From: Trema orientale
Lineage: Eukaryota; Streptophyta; Magnoliopsida; Rosales; Cannabaceae
DNA: 64,000 bases
Assembly: GCA_002914845.1 (NCBI GenBank)
Contig: JXTC01000139.1
Location: 678,760-742,759, forward strand
Reading direction: 5' to 3'
Under the pieces are notes generated by a model. It did not search any database. It saw nothing but the letters and a program-made list of their open reading frames with translations, and was not told the DNA's origin. Each line of letters opens with the position of its first letter. The first letter of the stretch is position 1. This document shows positions 1 through 12,245 of the stretch, piece after piece. The position numbers and the translations under genes were made by a program.

Positions 1-510
1 TATTGAGCTCAAATATGAAAAGTTTTATGAAAAGATAACGTTTATGATTAAGATGTTTTTCAAAAGAGGGGTTGCATAGTTATGATTCTTAATTATATAA
101 TAAGTATTTTGTGCTGTAAGTAACGTACGTACTCTAAATGAATGGCCCGCGTTCGAGTAGGGTAAGAAAATTTTAAAAGTCTACTCGTTATCTAACAACT
201 TCCAACCGACCGCCGTCGCCATCTTAGGGTTTACCGCAATCCTGCAAAAATTAGCTGAAATTCAAAATAAAAGAACACAAACCGAAAACCTAATTTTTAT
301 TTTTAATTCATAAAAATAAAGTATCCAATGAACTCATAATCCAAAACAAAGACCTACAAAATTATTCTCCAACAAAAAAAAAAATCAAATTTATAAGAAA
401 ATCAAAATTTTTTAAATAATGGCCTATAAAGGCGTAAAATACTATAAAGATGAATATGGAAATTAAACATTTTCTAGTTTAGGTGTATACCTAAGTTAGG
501 GGGTGTTGCA
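1..510. repeat. Unidentified repeat, possibly the end of an LTR
   Basis: No coding region is visible. The stretch is AT-rich with a short GC-richer patch near 195-245. It ends at GGGTGTTGCA (501-510), exactly where the LINE reading frame to its right stops matching LINE protein. A CA terminus abutting a broken LINE suggests the end of an inserted LTR whose other side lies outside the window. The identity of the element is inferred and was not recognised. Confidence 0.3.
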
Positions 511-1799
511 CATAAAGTCCTGAAACCCCATACCTCCATCCTCTTTGGCTCTGCAAAGTTTATCCCAGCTACTTTACTGGATCTTCTTTTTGTCCGGACT
601 ATCGCTCTACCAAAATCTAGTAATCAAAGATTGGTGCTCCTGACAGAGAGTCACTGGGAACCCCCATTGTTTAAGTTGGTACTGCCATCGCTACAACTTT
701 GATGAGAACTTGAAAAGAGTTTAATTTTCCTCCTATGGAAAAGAGTTTAATTTTCCATATTTGTAATTTCTTTCAGAGTCTTTCCTTAATCATGTTAAAA
801 TAGCTTCTTTTGTTACAGCCCAACATCGAAGGAAGGCCCAAATATTTGGAATGGGACGCTTTATGAGGCAAGTTCAACAATTGTTGGTTCTCAAGGCACA
901 TAGCTGATTCTACATTGGGACTATATGTTATACAACTCTTATTTAGATTTATGGTTTGACCAAAAGCCCTTTTATAATCCTTCAAGATAGATTTAATCAT
1001 TCCACATTCCTCCAAGTTGGCTTTGCAAAAGACAATATTATTATATGTAAAGAAAAGACGAGAGATGTGAGGACTATTTCTAGCACAAACAAAGCCTATT
1101 AAATTCCCTCTTTCCACGACTTTATGGATAAGATTAGAAAGACCTTCAGCACATAGCAGAAATAAATACGGGGATAGAAAGCATCCTTGTCTTAATCCTC
1201 GTTGAGGGATAACTAATCCATGTGGAACTCCATTAATGATGAAAGAGAATGAAGAGAAAGAGATGCACCTGATTACGAGTTTACACCACGTCTTATTAAA
1301 GTCTAATCGAGCCATAATTCCATTTAGAAACCCTATTCCACACGATCATAAGCTTTACTCATATCTAGTTTGAGACCCAACCAACCTTTTATGCCATTAT
1401 TTTTCCCTTTTAACGGGTGCAGAAGTTCAAAAGCTATGATGGTGTTATCTGAAATGAGCTTGTTGGGAACAAAAAGTAGTTTGATTTTTTGAAATAGTCA
1501 TTTGCAGAATTCTTCTAAGCCGATTCGCCATAGTCTTTGTTATAATCTTGTAAATAACATAGCAAAGACTAATAGGCCGATAATCTGATACTCGCATGGG
1601 ATTCTTCACTTTAGTAATAAGAACTATATGAGTGTGATTTAACTGGCATAACTCTCTTTCATTTTTAAGGAACCCCAGACAAAGCGCCACAACTCAATTC
1701 CCTACAATATGCCAGTTTTGCTGATAGAAAGCTGCATGAAATCTATTTGGCATCAATGCTTTTGTCGCACCTATAGAGAACACTGCTTCTTGAATTTTC
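511..1799 (-). pseudogene. LINE (L1-type) reverse transcriptase, 3' part, broken
   Basis: The minus strand encodes plant L1-type non-LTR reverse transcriptase in several frames. From about 1690 downward it shows HTHIVLI-KVKNP followed by DYRPISLC, the RT fingers signature. Then come NGVPHG and LRQGCFLSPYLF at 1150-1250, the palm. KYLGLPS follows at about 830, and a WDKLCRAKEDGG-like thumb or C-terminal motif at 515-570. The catalytic A/F-A-D-D box reads FTYNN, so both aspartates are gone, and stops and frameshifts are present. The sequence ends abruptly at 511, so the RNase H-like tail and 3' UTR are missing. The missing upstream half is at 14596-16189; the two halves join across the solo LTR alpha. 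Confidence 0.85.
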
Positions 1800-2349
1800 T
1801 ATTAGGATTATGCCCAAAAAGAGTTTATTATTGGATATTTATTGAATATTTTGAATATTTAATAAAGGATTATTTCATGCATAGTATTTGCGATAATATT
1901 TTGATTATTGGTACAATAGTAAATGTCAAAAGATTCTTAATTAATTCATCAAAGAAATATTTTAATAAAGTAATTTATTATATTTTCTCTAATTAAATCA
2001 AATAAGTTTATTCACAACTAATAAGAGAAGATAGACACTTTTTTTAGATTATGTTACAAGACTTTGTGCATTTATAGTATGTCTTAATCTATGTTAGTGT
2101 GACCATGTGCAAAAAATCTTAGTGTGTAAATATTGAACATGGACCATGTGAAATATTTCTTATAATAAGTACCCTTGACAAGAATATATTCTCAAAAACT
2201 TGATAATTAACGTATGTCTTTTTTAATCCTGAAATAAGTGATAAATCTGTATTTATAACTTGTATTATTTGAAATGTTAAAAGGTACAAATCAAAAAATC
2301 GACGACCTAGACCCTAGCATTTTAGTAATGCATTATTATGGGCATTAAA
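1800..2349 (+). repeat. Solo copia LTR 'alpha', segment 1
   Basis: This begins TATTAGGATTATGCCC, a decayed form of the TGTTAGGAT-ATGCCC start typical of plant copia LTRs. The five bases before it (1795-1799, TTTTC) nearly match those after the far end of alpha (14596-14600, TTTCC), consistent with an aged target-site duplication. The LTR continues at 4000-4645, 6309-6458 and 14386-14595, for about 1.55 kb in total. It holds no gene. Confidence 0.7.
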
Positions 2350-3999
2350 TGCTGGTATTCGCTGGAATAAATTTCTGGAAAATATTTTCATAAAATTATT
2401 TTCAAGGACACCATAGTTTTGTAAAATCTAGAAATGCAGCGGAATTGGTCGTTTAAAATTTTTCTATTTACAAAATATTTCGGATCGTGATCTAACATAA
2501 ATTAACTCTTGATCTAGATAAGAACAATACCTGGATTCGCTCCACAACCTTCTCATCTTTCCGTCTATTTTCGAAAGCCGTTTGATTGATCCGGTGGGTG
2601 GTTACCTTCTTGATTCCCAACAAAGAGATCCGCAGACGAACAAGAAGATAATCTCCTCGAATCGATTTCTCCGGGATGGCCGAAAAACACAAAGGATGGT
2701 GAACCCTAGTGCTAGCCAATTTCTGCTCTCTCTTTCTCTATGCTGTGTGTGTGATACTCTCTTCTCAAGGGGGTATTTCACGTGTAGTTGATGTTATGTG
2801 TAGTTAGAGAACTTTTTTCTTAACTATAGAGAAATTAGTAAACCCTAATGGGCTTATTGGGCTTGTTGGGCTCAACTGATCATCAAATAACTATTGGGCT
2901 TTAATTTAAGCTAGACAGGGGACCAGATAGATCCATAAAGCCCAAGCTCTATGGACCATATATCCACAATTAAAATTAACTCATAATTATGATTGGGCCT
3001 TATCTATTAATATTGGGGCACACCACTATAGGCTCAATATTGAACTCTTGGAATAAATATCATTTATTTTCTGTGAAGCTTATTATCAAATAATTAGCTT
3101 GATCCATTTAGCATATACTATACCTATAGACATACCCCTAATCTTATGCCATACTAGCAGGGTGAAATTACCGTATTACCTCTCTAGTATATATTTACCT
3201 TTGAGTTGCTATTTTTTATTTAATGGATAATAGTTGACTACGGTGTTTGTATCTGCCTATTCCAACACAGTCAAATTCACATAGTGAATACTGGGGCCCT
3301 GGTTTATATTATCCAAGTACTTGAAAAAACTCAAAGTGACATTATAGGCATGGTGTCCATCATAAAAAATGTTTTACACATTTCATATACTTATCTTCCA
3401 AGATACCGGAGTTCGAACCATAAATCGGAACTAGTCCTTTAGTAACCCAACAGGACAAAAACTATGAAAGTAAGTTCGTTAATCACTAGGATTAAGATCT
3501 TCTACAATAGTGCTAGATTAGTGAAATTAGAAATTTGAGTTACGGCACTTAACCTCAAATTCTAATTCACTAGGTCCTGTTCGATGCTGTTATAACTTTC
3601 TTATAACACACTAGTGTTTCTATTCGAAGACTCGTTTCGATAATTAGAGACTTCATTAATCAAATAGACAATACTATATTCTGTGGCATAGTAAAGTATT
3701 CCATCTTCAATATGCAGAATGTGAACAATTTAATTCAGACATAATGAAATAAAGAATATAATGTCTCCCACATATGAACTCATCATACGAATAATTCTTT
3801 ATTACCTATTACATGTCTCGGAATCTTTTAGATATTTGTATAAGATAAACATAGACATCACATGTATATTAATGGGATATAAATAAAATAAAAATTCATA
3901 ACATGGAATTTATTAATAATAAATAGATACTAGATAATCCAATAAATATTGTTTATAATGTCAAAATAATAAACTGCTTTATAGGACATTATTCCAATA
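2350..3999 (-). repeat. Solo copia LTR 'beta1'
   Basis: This is a 1650-bp LTR collinear with beta2 at 4646-6308. Shared landmarks include ATGCAGCGGAATT near the start, GATCTAACATAAAT, a gag-less leader near 2590-2720 and an end resembling GGGCATATTCCCAACA. The orientation is called minus because that end is the reverse complement of a TGTTGGGAATATGCCC start. The flanks TTAAA (2345-2349) and TTGAA (4000-4004) look like a TSD with one change. No internal region lies next to it, so it is a solo LTR left by LTR-LTR recombination. The small ORFs inside are not genes. Confidence 0.75.
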
Positions 4000-4645
4000 T
4001 TGAAAACATATGCTTATAGATATAGAATTGACAACTTTATTTTATTGAGAAGTGAATGCTGTTTTGAGGAGCTATAGGAGCTTAGATGATTTAAACTTTA
4101 GCTAAGTAATTAATAAAATTAGAATTTTATTAATTAAAGACTTTGTGTAAGTCTATTCATCCATTAGATATAGTCATGTATCAGGAATTGAAAGATATAA
4201 TTGGAGGGGCAAACAGTAATTTTATCTATCTCCATGTATCAGTATTCATGTGGGAATAGACATGCACATGTTAACTATCTAATGGATATAATTTTAATTA
4301 TAAAATATCTTGTAAAATTTATTTAATTCAAGAGTGCAGTGTGGACCTTTAGTTGAATAAGTCAATAACTAGTAGTACAAGCCCACTAGTATTATGAGTT
4401 AAGTATTACTGGGCCTTTATTTACTGGAATTTGAATTAAATAGGTCAATTTAGGTCCCTAATTTACACCAATATTTTGGGTTGTATGAGATCAATTGGGC
4501 TCAAATAGTTTTCTGGAAAATTACACAAGAAGGGAGAAAAAGGTCGGACTATTGAGTGGAAAATTAGGGCCTACCCTACTACTAAACTAGCAGTAAAATT
4601 TTTCAGCTAGCTTTGGCCCTTAGGACTTGTCGACACACTCCTTTG
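4000..4645 (+). repeat. Solo copia LTR 'alpha', segment 2
   Basis: This non-coding sequence lies between beta1 and beta2 and continues alpha after beta1 is removed. It has the texture of a copia LTR interior, with short AT-rich words and pyrimidine and purine runs. No gene is visible. Its assignment rests on the flanking duplications of beta1 and beta2 and on the outer boundaries of alpha. Confidence 0.6.
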
Positions 4646-6308
4646 TGCTGGAAATTCCAAAAAATAAATTTCGAAAAACGATTTTACCGAAAATGATTTC
4701 CGCAGTTTTGTAACAATTCAAGGATGCAGCGGAATTAGTATTTTAAAATTTTTCTTGAAACTTTACGAAACAAAAACATAAGATCATTGATCTAACATAA
4801 ATCAATTCATGGATCTTGATTTAGATAAAACCTGGAAGCGCTTCACAACCATTGAGCCTTCCCGTCTATTCTCTAGAGCCCGTTGAATGATCTGGTGTGT
4901 GGGCACCTTTTTGATTCCCAACAAGAGATGAGTGGATGATCCGGAAGACTCTCTTCTTTCTCCTTTGTCTGCACATCTACGACCATGGGTATTTCTCCCT
5001 TGGCGGCCATGAACGAACACGGAATTTCTCCCGCGGCAGCTCGGTTCTCTCTCACTCTCTCTTTTCCTCTCTGTCACACGTTAAGCACAATTAATGTGCA
5101 TGGGTGGCGTGTAGAACTCTTAGGGAGGCTTAGGATAACTTTTCTCTTAAGTATTAGAGAGATGTAAACCCTAATAGGCTTATTGGGCTCAACTGACTAT
5201 TTAATTATTGGGCTATGTGTGAGCTAGACAGGGGACCTTATGGATCCAAATAGTCTAAGCTCCAATAGGCCAACTACCCACAATCGTAATTAACTCTTAA
5301 TTATGATTAGGCCTTGTCCATTAATATTGGGACACTCCACTATAGGCCCAATATTGCACTCTTAAACTAAATGTCATATATTTTCTGTGAAGCTAATTAA
5401 CACTTTAATTAACTTGATATATGTAGCATATACTATACCTGCAGCTATACCCCCGATGCAATGTCGTACTAGTGAAGTGAAATTACCGTATTACCTCTCT
5501 AGTACATATTTACCTTTGAGTTGCCATTTTTCATCTAATAGATAATAATTGACTACGGTGTTTATAACTGCCCATACAAACACAGTTAAATTCACAAAGT
5601 GAATACCTGGTGCCTGGTTTTTATTATCCAAGTCCTTGAAAAAACTCAAAGTGATATTATATGCATAGTGTCCAAATCATGAAGGGCGTACTCGTCAATT
5701 CACAAATCTTATCTTCCAAGATACCGAAGTTCGAACCATATAATCGGAACTAGTCATTTAGTAAGTCAAAAAGATAAAACTCATGAAAGCAAGTCCGACA
5801 ATTACTAGGATTAAGGTAATCTTGCAATAGTGCTAGATTAGTGAAAGATAGAATATTGAGTTACGGCACTTAATCTCAAATTCTATTTTCACTTGGTCCA
5901 GTTCAATGCACTTATAACTTTCTTATAACGCATTAGTATTTCTATCCGAAGTCAAACACTTCAATGATTGGAGACTTCATCAATCTTGTTGAAATAGACA
6001 ACACTACATTCTATGGTGAAATAAAGTATTCCATCTTTATTTGCAGAATGTGAACTTTTAATTTAGACATAATGAAATAAAGAATTTAATCTCTCACATG
6101 TGAATATTTCACACGAACAATTCTTTATTACTCATTATTAGTCATGGAAAATTTTAGACGTTTACATAATAGAAAACCTAAACATCACAAGTATATAATT
6201 GGGACATAATATAGAATTTATTAACAATAAATAGATAACACTTAAATCCAATAAACATTGTTTAAAATGTCAAACAAAGAAACTGCTTTCTAGGGCATAT
6301 TCCCAACA
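4646..6308 (-). repeat. Solo copia LTR 'beta2'
   Basis: This 1663-bp LTR belongs to the same family as beta1 and ends GGGCATATTCCCAACA at 6308. The flanks CTTTG (4641-4645) and CTTCG (6309-6313) form a TSD with one mismatch. The two copies differ from each other at many sites, so they are independent insertions and not the two ends of one element. Each has its own distinct TSD. No coding region is present. Confidence 0.75.
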
Positions 6309-6458
6309 CTTCGTTGGTTAAGTTCAGTTTTTAACTGAAACCTTAGTTTGGTGGCTGCACAGAAAACTGAGAAAAAAAGTAAGAGAGAGAAATTATTGGA
6401 GCCACCATTAGAGGCTACCAGAGTTTTGGATTCTCACTTGAAGGTTGATGAAGACTGT
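6309..6458 (+). repeat. Solo copia LTR 'alpha', segment 3
   Basis: This 150-bp non-coding piece lies between beta2 and element C. It includes a short AGAGAGAG run and ends with GACTG (6454-6458), the left target-site duplication of element C. Confidence 0.6.
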
Positions 6459-8269
6459 GTAGGAATATGGACCTAACACTTAGGAAAATCATACATGCAT
6501 GCAAACATGGAAAAAATAATGATCACATCATGAACACAGCGGAAAAATTAGCGGATTTAGGTTTTAAAATTTTACATGAAAACAGTTTTCATAACCATAT
6601 AACATACATGCATCATATATAGGATCATGTACAACATAAATCAAATCTAGATACAAAATCCTAAAGATGAGATTAGGGTTTACCTCATGTAGCGTGCTCC
6701 TCTTTGATCTCCTTGTTGATGGTGATCAAACCTCCAACCCTAGATCTTCTTGTCTATACTCTTGCTCTTGGTTGATGAGGCGAGTGGGCACCAACTTGAA
6801 TTCTTCATTGGAGCGATCAATAATACCTTCTTGATCTTTTGGAACACTGGGATGTAAGATGGGACTATGAGATGGTAGGAAACTTTTTCTCTCATCTCTT
6901 TCTCAGCCTTGGCCGATTTTGCTCTATCTCTCTCTCTCTCTCTGTGTGTCTATGCGTGTAGCACCCTTAGAATTACTGTGCAGTTTTTTCTCTCATGTAT
7001 CTTATATATATGAGGCCAAAAACTACTAACCCTAGTCCAACTAGGATTAGGCTTGTTCTCCAATTTGGGCTTTGGGTGTATTTTTATAAATATGTCCAAC
7101 TCATGAAACTTATTTATAAAAATACCAACTTCTGTGCAGAATCATTATTTTATACAGTTTCATGAAACTAATTTCACAAATACTACCAACCAATTAATGA
7201 GCTTTATTGAGTTAAATAAGAAACCTAATGAATCCAAATAATCTAAGCTCCAATAGTATGATAAATACATAATAACTCTTATTATGGTATTTATATAAAT
7301 ACTATTAGTAAAGGGGACACTCCACTAAAGGCCCAATACTGTACTCCTAGATTAGATGTCATGTCTTTTACAAAGATTTAATCAACTAGCCTTGATTGAC
7401 CGATCTATCTAGTATATTCTATACCACACATGGAATCCTTATATAATGTCGTAGTTAGATAGATGAAATTACTATAATACCTCTCCAACACATATTTACC
7501 TTTAAGTTCCTAAGGAATAATGTTGTCGATAATTTTGTTCTCAATGGCCATTTAGACAAAATTGAACAAAATTATCAACCAATTCACAAAGTGAATACTA
7601 AGATCTTAGATTTAATTATTCCATGAATCTTGAAAGAATCTAAAGTAGCATTAATATATAGTGTCCTTAACTATTTGGTGTTCCCATCAATTCATAAGCT
7701 ATAACCTCCAATATGCCAGAGTTCACCTTTAATTTCATAAAGGTTAGTCTTTTAACAAATCAAAAGGTTATAACCTATGAAAACAAGTCCAATTAAATAT
7801 CAAGGATTAAGATCTACATGCTAAGAGCTAATGTATGGTAATATAAGAATTGAGTTACGACACTCCAATTCTTTATATTACCTAGTCCTGTTCAATATAC
7901 ATAACATATTTATGTTGCACTAGTGTTTCTATCAGAAGTCTGACACTTCATTGATTTGAGACACATCATTCCTATTGAGATAGACAAACACTATAATCTT
8001 TAGTAAATAAAGTATTCCATCTTTATTTACAGATTGTTAACTAATTCATTTAGACTTAGATAAAGAAACAAGTATCCCCAAAATTAACACTTAATCATGT
8101 TTGTTTCTCTATGTACAAATAAAGTTATGGAATCTTTTTCAGATAAATAAACTATTCAACAGAGACAGTTTAATCTAGCAAATATCATAATTGCGCATAA
8201 GAGAAAGTTGTTTATTCTAACAGAAAGGGTAAAATTAGAAATCTGCTTTTAAGGGCAAATATCCCAATA
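6459..8269 (-). repeat. 3' LTR of copia element C
   Basis: On the minus strand the LTR starts at 8269, reading TATTGGGATATTTGCCC, and ends at 6459 with ..CCTACA. A TATA-like ATATATATAAG lies at about 7002-7012, giving a U3 of roughly 1.25 kb. A CT run at 6922-6942 lies just downstream of the TATA. The LTR matches 12580-14385, the LTRs of F, and solo LTR S. Confidence 0.9.
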
Positions 8270-8283
8270 ATCTCCCACTTGTC
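8270..8283 (-). other. Polypurine tract of element C
   Basis: The minus strand reads ACAAGTGGGAGAT immediately before the LTR start. This is the usual plant copia polypurine tract that primes plus-strand DNA synthesis. The same tract precedes the 3' LTR of element F (55919-55932). Confidence 0.85.
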
Positions 8284-8388
8284 CAAAAAACAGTTATTCA
8301 AAATAACATACTAAAAGCTCAAAATTGTTCCAAATGACCAAAAATAATAAAAGCAAACAAATTAAGTGTTCAACTAACAACTTAAATA

Positions 8389-9181
8389 CTAAGAAAAGCA
8401 ATGAAGATCATAAGCTCTCTCTTCATCATCTTCTTGATAGACTTCTCTCTCATCCTCCAGAAAGTCTCCACTTCTGCTGATAAAGGTAGTATTGGTAGAT
8501 TGTCTATAGAGAATATAGCCCTTCTCTTCCTTTGGATAGCCAAGCAGAAAACACTTTTCTGAATTCTTGTCAACTTCTTCTCCTACTTTCTTGCACGGGT
8601 ATACTTCGCAATCCCATACCTTTAGATGCTCTAAGCTCTCTACATAGCCCATCCACATCTGAAAAGGTGTCCAAGTAACTCTATCTGATGGAGTAAAGTT
8701 GAGAATGTATGAAGCTGTCTTCAAAGCATAATCTTAATACCTTTTGGACAACAGCGACTCCTTGTACATCAGCTCTATGGTATGCTTGAGTCTGATGTCA
8801 TACTTCTCAGCAGCTCCTATACGACTATGCTCATAGATAGTCACATATTCATAAGGAATAACAAGATTGGCTAATGTTGGCCTCAGCAGGTCTTGTAGAG
8901 AATCTATATCTCTATGTTCAGCTTCAATCTTGAACATCTTGGCCTTGGTGTCATGTTTCATCTGCACCTTTCTGTCGAACTCATGGAAAGTTTCTATGAC
9001 TTCATCATATTTCTTAAGAAAATAGACTTGGCCGAAGTCCGAATATTCATCAACAAAAGTGATAAACATAGTATGCTTGTTATAGGAAACTACCTCCATA
9101 GGTTCACAGATATGCACATGTACGCACTCTAAACATGCCTCAGCTTTCTCATAACGAGTGGCAAGATAACGCTTGTACTCA
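8389..9181 (-). pseudogene. Copia integrase-like remnant of element C
   Basis: The frame runs from about 9181 down to a TAG at 8389-8391, interrupted by one TAA where F keeps a TGG codon (near 8733). Motifs in order are EPMEVVSY, FVDEYSDFG (integrase core strand), KAMFKIEAEHRDID in the region that normally reads SDRGGEY, GAAEKYD in place of GVAERRN, YALKTASYILN, LKVWDCEVY and KCFLLGYPKEEKGY (integrase C-terminal region). The first catalytic Asp position is His and the second is Glu. The stop is followed within about 110 bp by the polypurine tract, so no RT or RNase H follows. Compared with F, the part encoding protease and GAG-pre-integrase is deleted, with a junction at about 9181. Confidence 0.85.
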
Positions 9182-11655
9182 TACTATCCTAGACATAGTG
9201 CTATGATCGAACAATTATTGTCCAAAGCCAAAGTGCTAACACTATATTATTATACATCTCATGTATATAAGAGTAGACAATAATAGTACACAGGACATAA
9301 CGATCAAATAAGAAGATATGTGGATTGTTAATCATTCAAGCAAAACTTTTCCAGAAGGAAATTCAATTATTTAGTCAACAATCTTTCAGCCAAAGATAAA
9401 TAATTGAAAACAGTATTTAAACCAAGTCCTGTATAAAACATTAGTTTTGAAAAATCTAACTAAGAAACTTTAACCGCTAAATTATTCAACCAATAATTTT
9501 AAAGATTCTTAGTAATAGAATTCAATCAAATTAAATTCCAAGTGCATTTATAAAAATAAGTAAACAGTTATAAAAATATTTTTGTATAAAAGTTTTACAA
9601 ATAATTATAAATGCAAATAATGAATATAAACAACTTTATAAACATTCATTAATTTTTTTAAAAATTAACCATTTCAAAACTAAAAAAAAAATAGTTTAAA
9701 TAATTTTGGATTATAATTTGACAAAATTTAAAATCCTCCCACTCAATATGACAGTCATATCAAATGTATTTTCTAAAAATATAATTATCTCATAATTATC
9801 AAAATCTCTTTTATCACATAAAATATTACCATAATTATCTCATATTATTAATATTTTATGTCAAACACCACCGCACAAAATATTACCATAATTATCACAA
9901 AATTAAAATATTTCCTAAATCAAAATTAAAATATTTTAATCTCATTAAAAAACAAGCTCCAATTTCTTTGCAAATCATGAAAACAAATAATTAACCTTAT
10001 ACTATTATTATCCTTTTAATTAATATAATCAATCTCATTAATTATTATTAATTATTAATTATTAATCATATTAATAATTATCAAATAATTATTAAATTAT
10101 AAAAATTAATCACATTAATAATTATTAAATAATAATACAAAATTAATTAAATTCAGTAATTAATGTTTTCTAGTAAAACATATTATCCAATGCGTAAGAA
10201 TTAAGTTCATAACTAATTCTTGGCTAAATTTAAAAATATCAAATATTTTTAAATTATTGACTTATTAGGATAATTTAAATAATTAGAAAATAAATCTCAT
10301 TTATAATCTAATTATTAATTAATTAAAGAATTAATTAATTTATCTAATCTTATCCTAATCTCATTGAGATCTAAAGGATAATAAAAGATAATTATTATTA
10401 ATTATAGAAATCCTATTTTTATAACTGTATTTAGAAAAAATCAATTATGTATATCCAATTATGCGACTTAGAGAGAATATAATCAAATAATTCTAATAAT
10501 TAAATAAAGATCATATCTAAATTTAATTGTAATAGAAATCTAGTCATTATTAAATTTCTATAATTAATTAAAATTGTTTAATTATAAAAAGACGTAACTT
10601 ATTCTAATTAATTAATCATATTAATTAATTACCTAATTAATCTCATTAATAGGTTGTCTGATTAATCTCATTAATCAGTAGTGATACTAATCTAATTAGT
10701 TATCTCTAACAATATTCCAATTACTATAATTAGAATAGTTACTAGATAAATAATTATTACAATTAACTATTGAATATTAATCTAATTAAATTCAAATATT
10801 TTCTATCCTAATTAATCTCTCATTAATTACGAATTTGAATAATCAATGGATAGTAATTATTTAAATCTAATCTAATTATATTTAGTTTCGAATTTAAATT
10901 CAAAACTATATCCTAATTTAAATCATATTTAAATTAAAAATAATTACTAAATTTAAATTATTCAAATTTAAATTATCATAATTTAAAGATAATTATCTAA
11001 TCATATTTAATCAGATTAAATATCAAATTAATTTGAATAGATATTATCTATTTAAATTCAAAATTTAAATAGATAGGAAATCTTATCTTATTTAGAAAAT
11101 TAGTAGATATCCTATTTAAATTTAAATTAACTACTAGATAATAACTGGATAATATCTAATCATATCTAATCTCATTAAATAACTATTTAATTTGAATAAT
11201 CATTATCCATTTAAATTCAAAATTTAAATAATAGAGATAATATAAGAAATCTTATCTAATTTCAAAAATTAGTAGATATCCTATTTAAAATTCAAATTAA
11301 CTACTAGATAATAACTGGAAAATATCTAATCATATCTAATCTCATTAAATATCTAATTAATTTGAATATTCATTATCTATTTAAATATAAAATTTAAATA
11401 ATAGAGATAATATAGGAAACCTTGTCTAATTTTAAAAATTAGTAGATATCCTATTTAAAATTCAAACTAATTACTAGATAATATCCTAATTATTTAATTA
11501 ATTCAAATTTATCATTATCCTAAAGTAAATCAAATTTAAAATAGGATAATTCAAAAATAGATAGCTATCCTAATCAAATTTGAATAGTTTCCTATTTCTA
11601 AAATTTGAATTCAAATTAAACAATTATCCAATTAATTAACTAATTAATTAATTTA
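9182..11655 (-). repeat. Extremely AT-rich internal tract of element C
   Basis: About 2.5 kb consists almost entirely of TTAATTA, AAATTT and TAATCTCATTAA words, with no coding region. The tract is collinear with 40292-41679 plus 52680-53117 of element F in reverse orientation, so it is a conserved part of the family. It contains a roughly 170-bp tandem repeat at 11101-11500. Confidence 0.85.
11101..11500 (-). repeat. 170-bp tandem repeat inside element C
   Basis: TAGTAGATATCCTATTTAAA recurs at 11101, 11270 and 11440, a period of 169-170 bp. Monomers 11101-11269 and 11270-11439 align along their whole length. The third is partial, and a degenerate partial copy seems to precede them from about 10980. 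The monomers share ACTAGATAATAACTGG and ATCTCATTAAATA. Confidence 0.85.
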
Positions 11656-11659
11656 GAAA

Positions 11660-12245
11660 ATAGTGGTGGTGGGAGAAACACCACTATCGTCGACTTATAG
11701 GCCGACACTGCCCAAAGGGGCGGCGAGAGGCAGAGCACAGGTGGTTAAAGGGGCGGGGCCGCCTGGCTATGGCGCACCGCGAGGCCGTGTGCGCTAGGCG
11801 AGCTGGTCGCACGCAGAACGCGCATTGGACGCAGCAGCCCCACGCCCGGGCGCTGCACGGGCCATGCGCTGGCGAGCTGCACGCATGGCAGCGAGTGCCG
11901 CGCGCTTGCCCACCACAGGCACAGCGTGCTGCACACTGGCGTAGCAAGTTCTGCGCCATAGGCATGCACAAGGTGCACGCTGGGCACGGAGGCCGCGCGC
12001 ATGGCGTGCTGCGCGAGCATGGGTCACACCTATGTCCTGCTGGCCGTGCATGGGCATCATGCAGTCATAGCACGAGCCGCGCACGGGAACCGCATGGGCT
12101 GCACGCTGCAACGCAGCACGCAGGCCGCCAGAGGCTGCTCACACGTAGGTCGCGCGTGCATACGTCTCTGCATGGCCGCGCCCAGTGACCGACACGCGCA
12201 CACTCAGGCCGCATGCAGGCCGCCGCGCGCGTAGGGCTGGTTGGC
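11660..12245 (-). other. GC-rich island inside element C
   Basis: About 580 bp of GC-rich, CpG-rich DNA (many GCATG, GCACGC and CGCGCA words) sits abruptly between AT-rich flanks. It opens on its left edge with a 9-bp inverted repeat, ATAGTGGTG/CACCACTAT (11660-11668, 11679-11687). Open frames occur in four or more overlapping frames on both strands. They give Ala/Arg/Cys/His-rich, domain-less translations, which is expected when GC-rich DNA has few stops. I see no real gene. It lies in the 5' leader position of the element, 0.3 kb after the PBS. Confidence 0.8.

Noticed and set aside
2350-6308. A single short LTR element with beta1 and beta2 as its two LTRs
   Set aside because: Each LTR has its own distinct TSD, and the 646 bp between them fits alpha, not an element interior.
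11684-12234. Several overlapping ORFs of 77-139 codons on both strands in the GC-rich island
   Set aside because: GC-rich DNA has few stops. The translations are low-complexity, overlap in all frames and show no domain.
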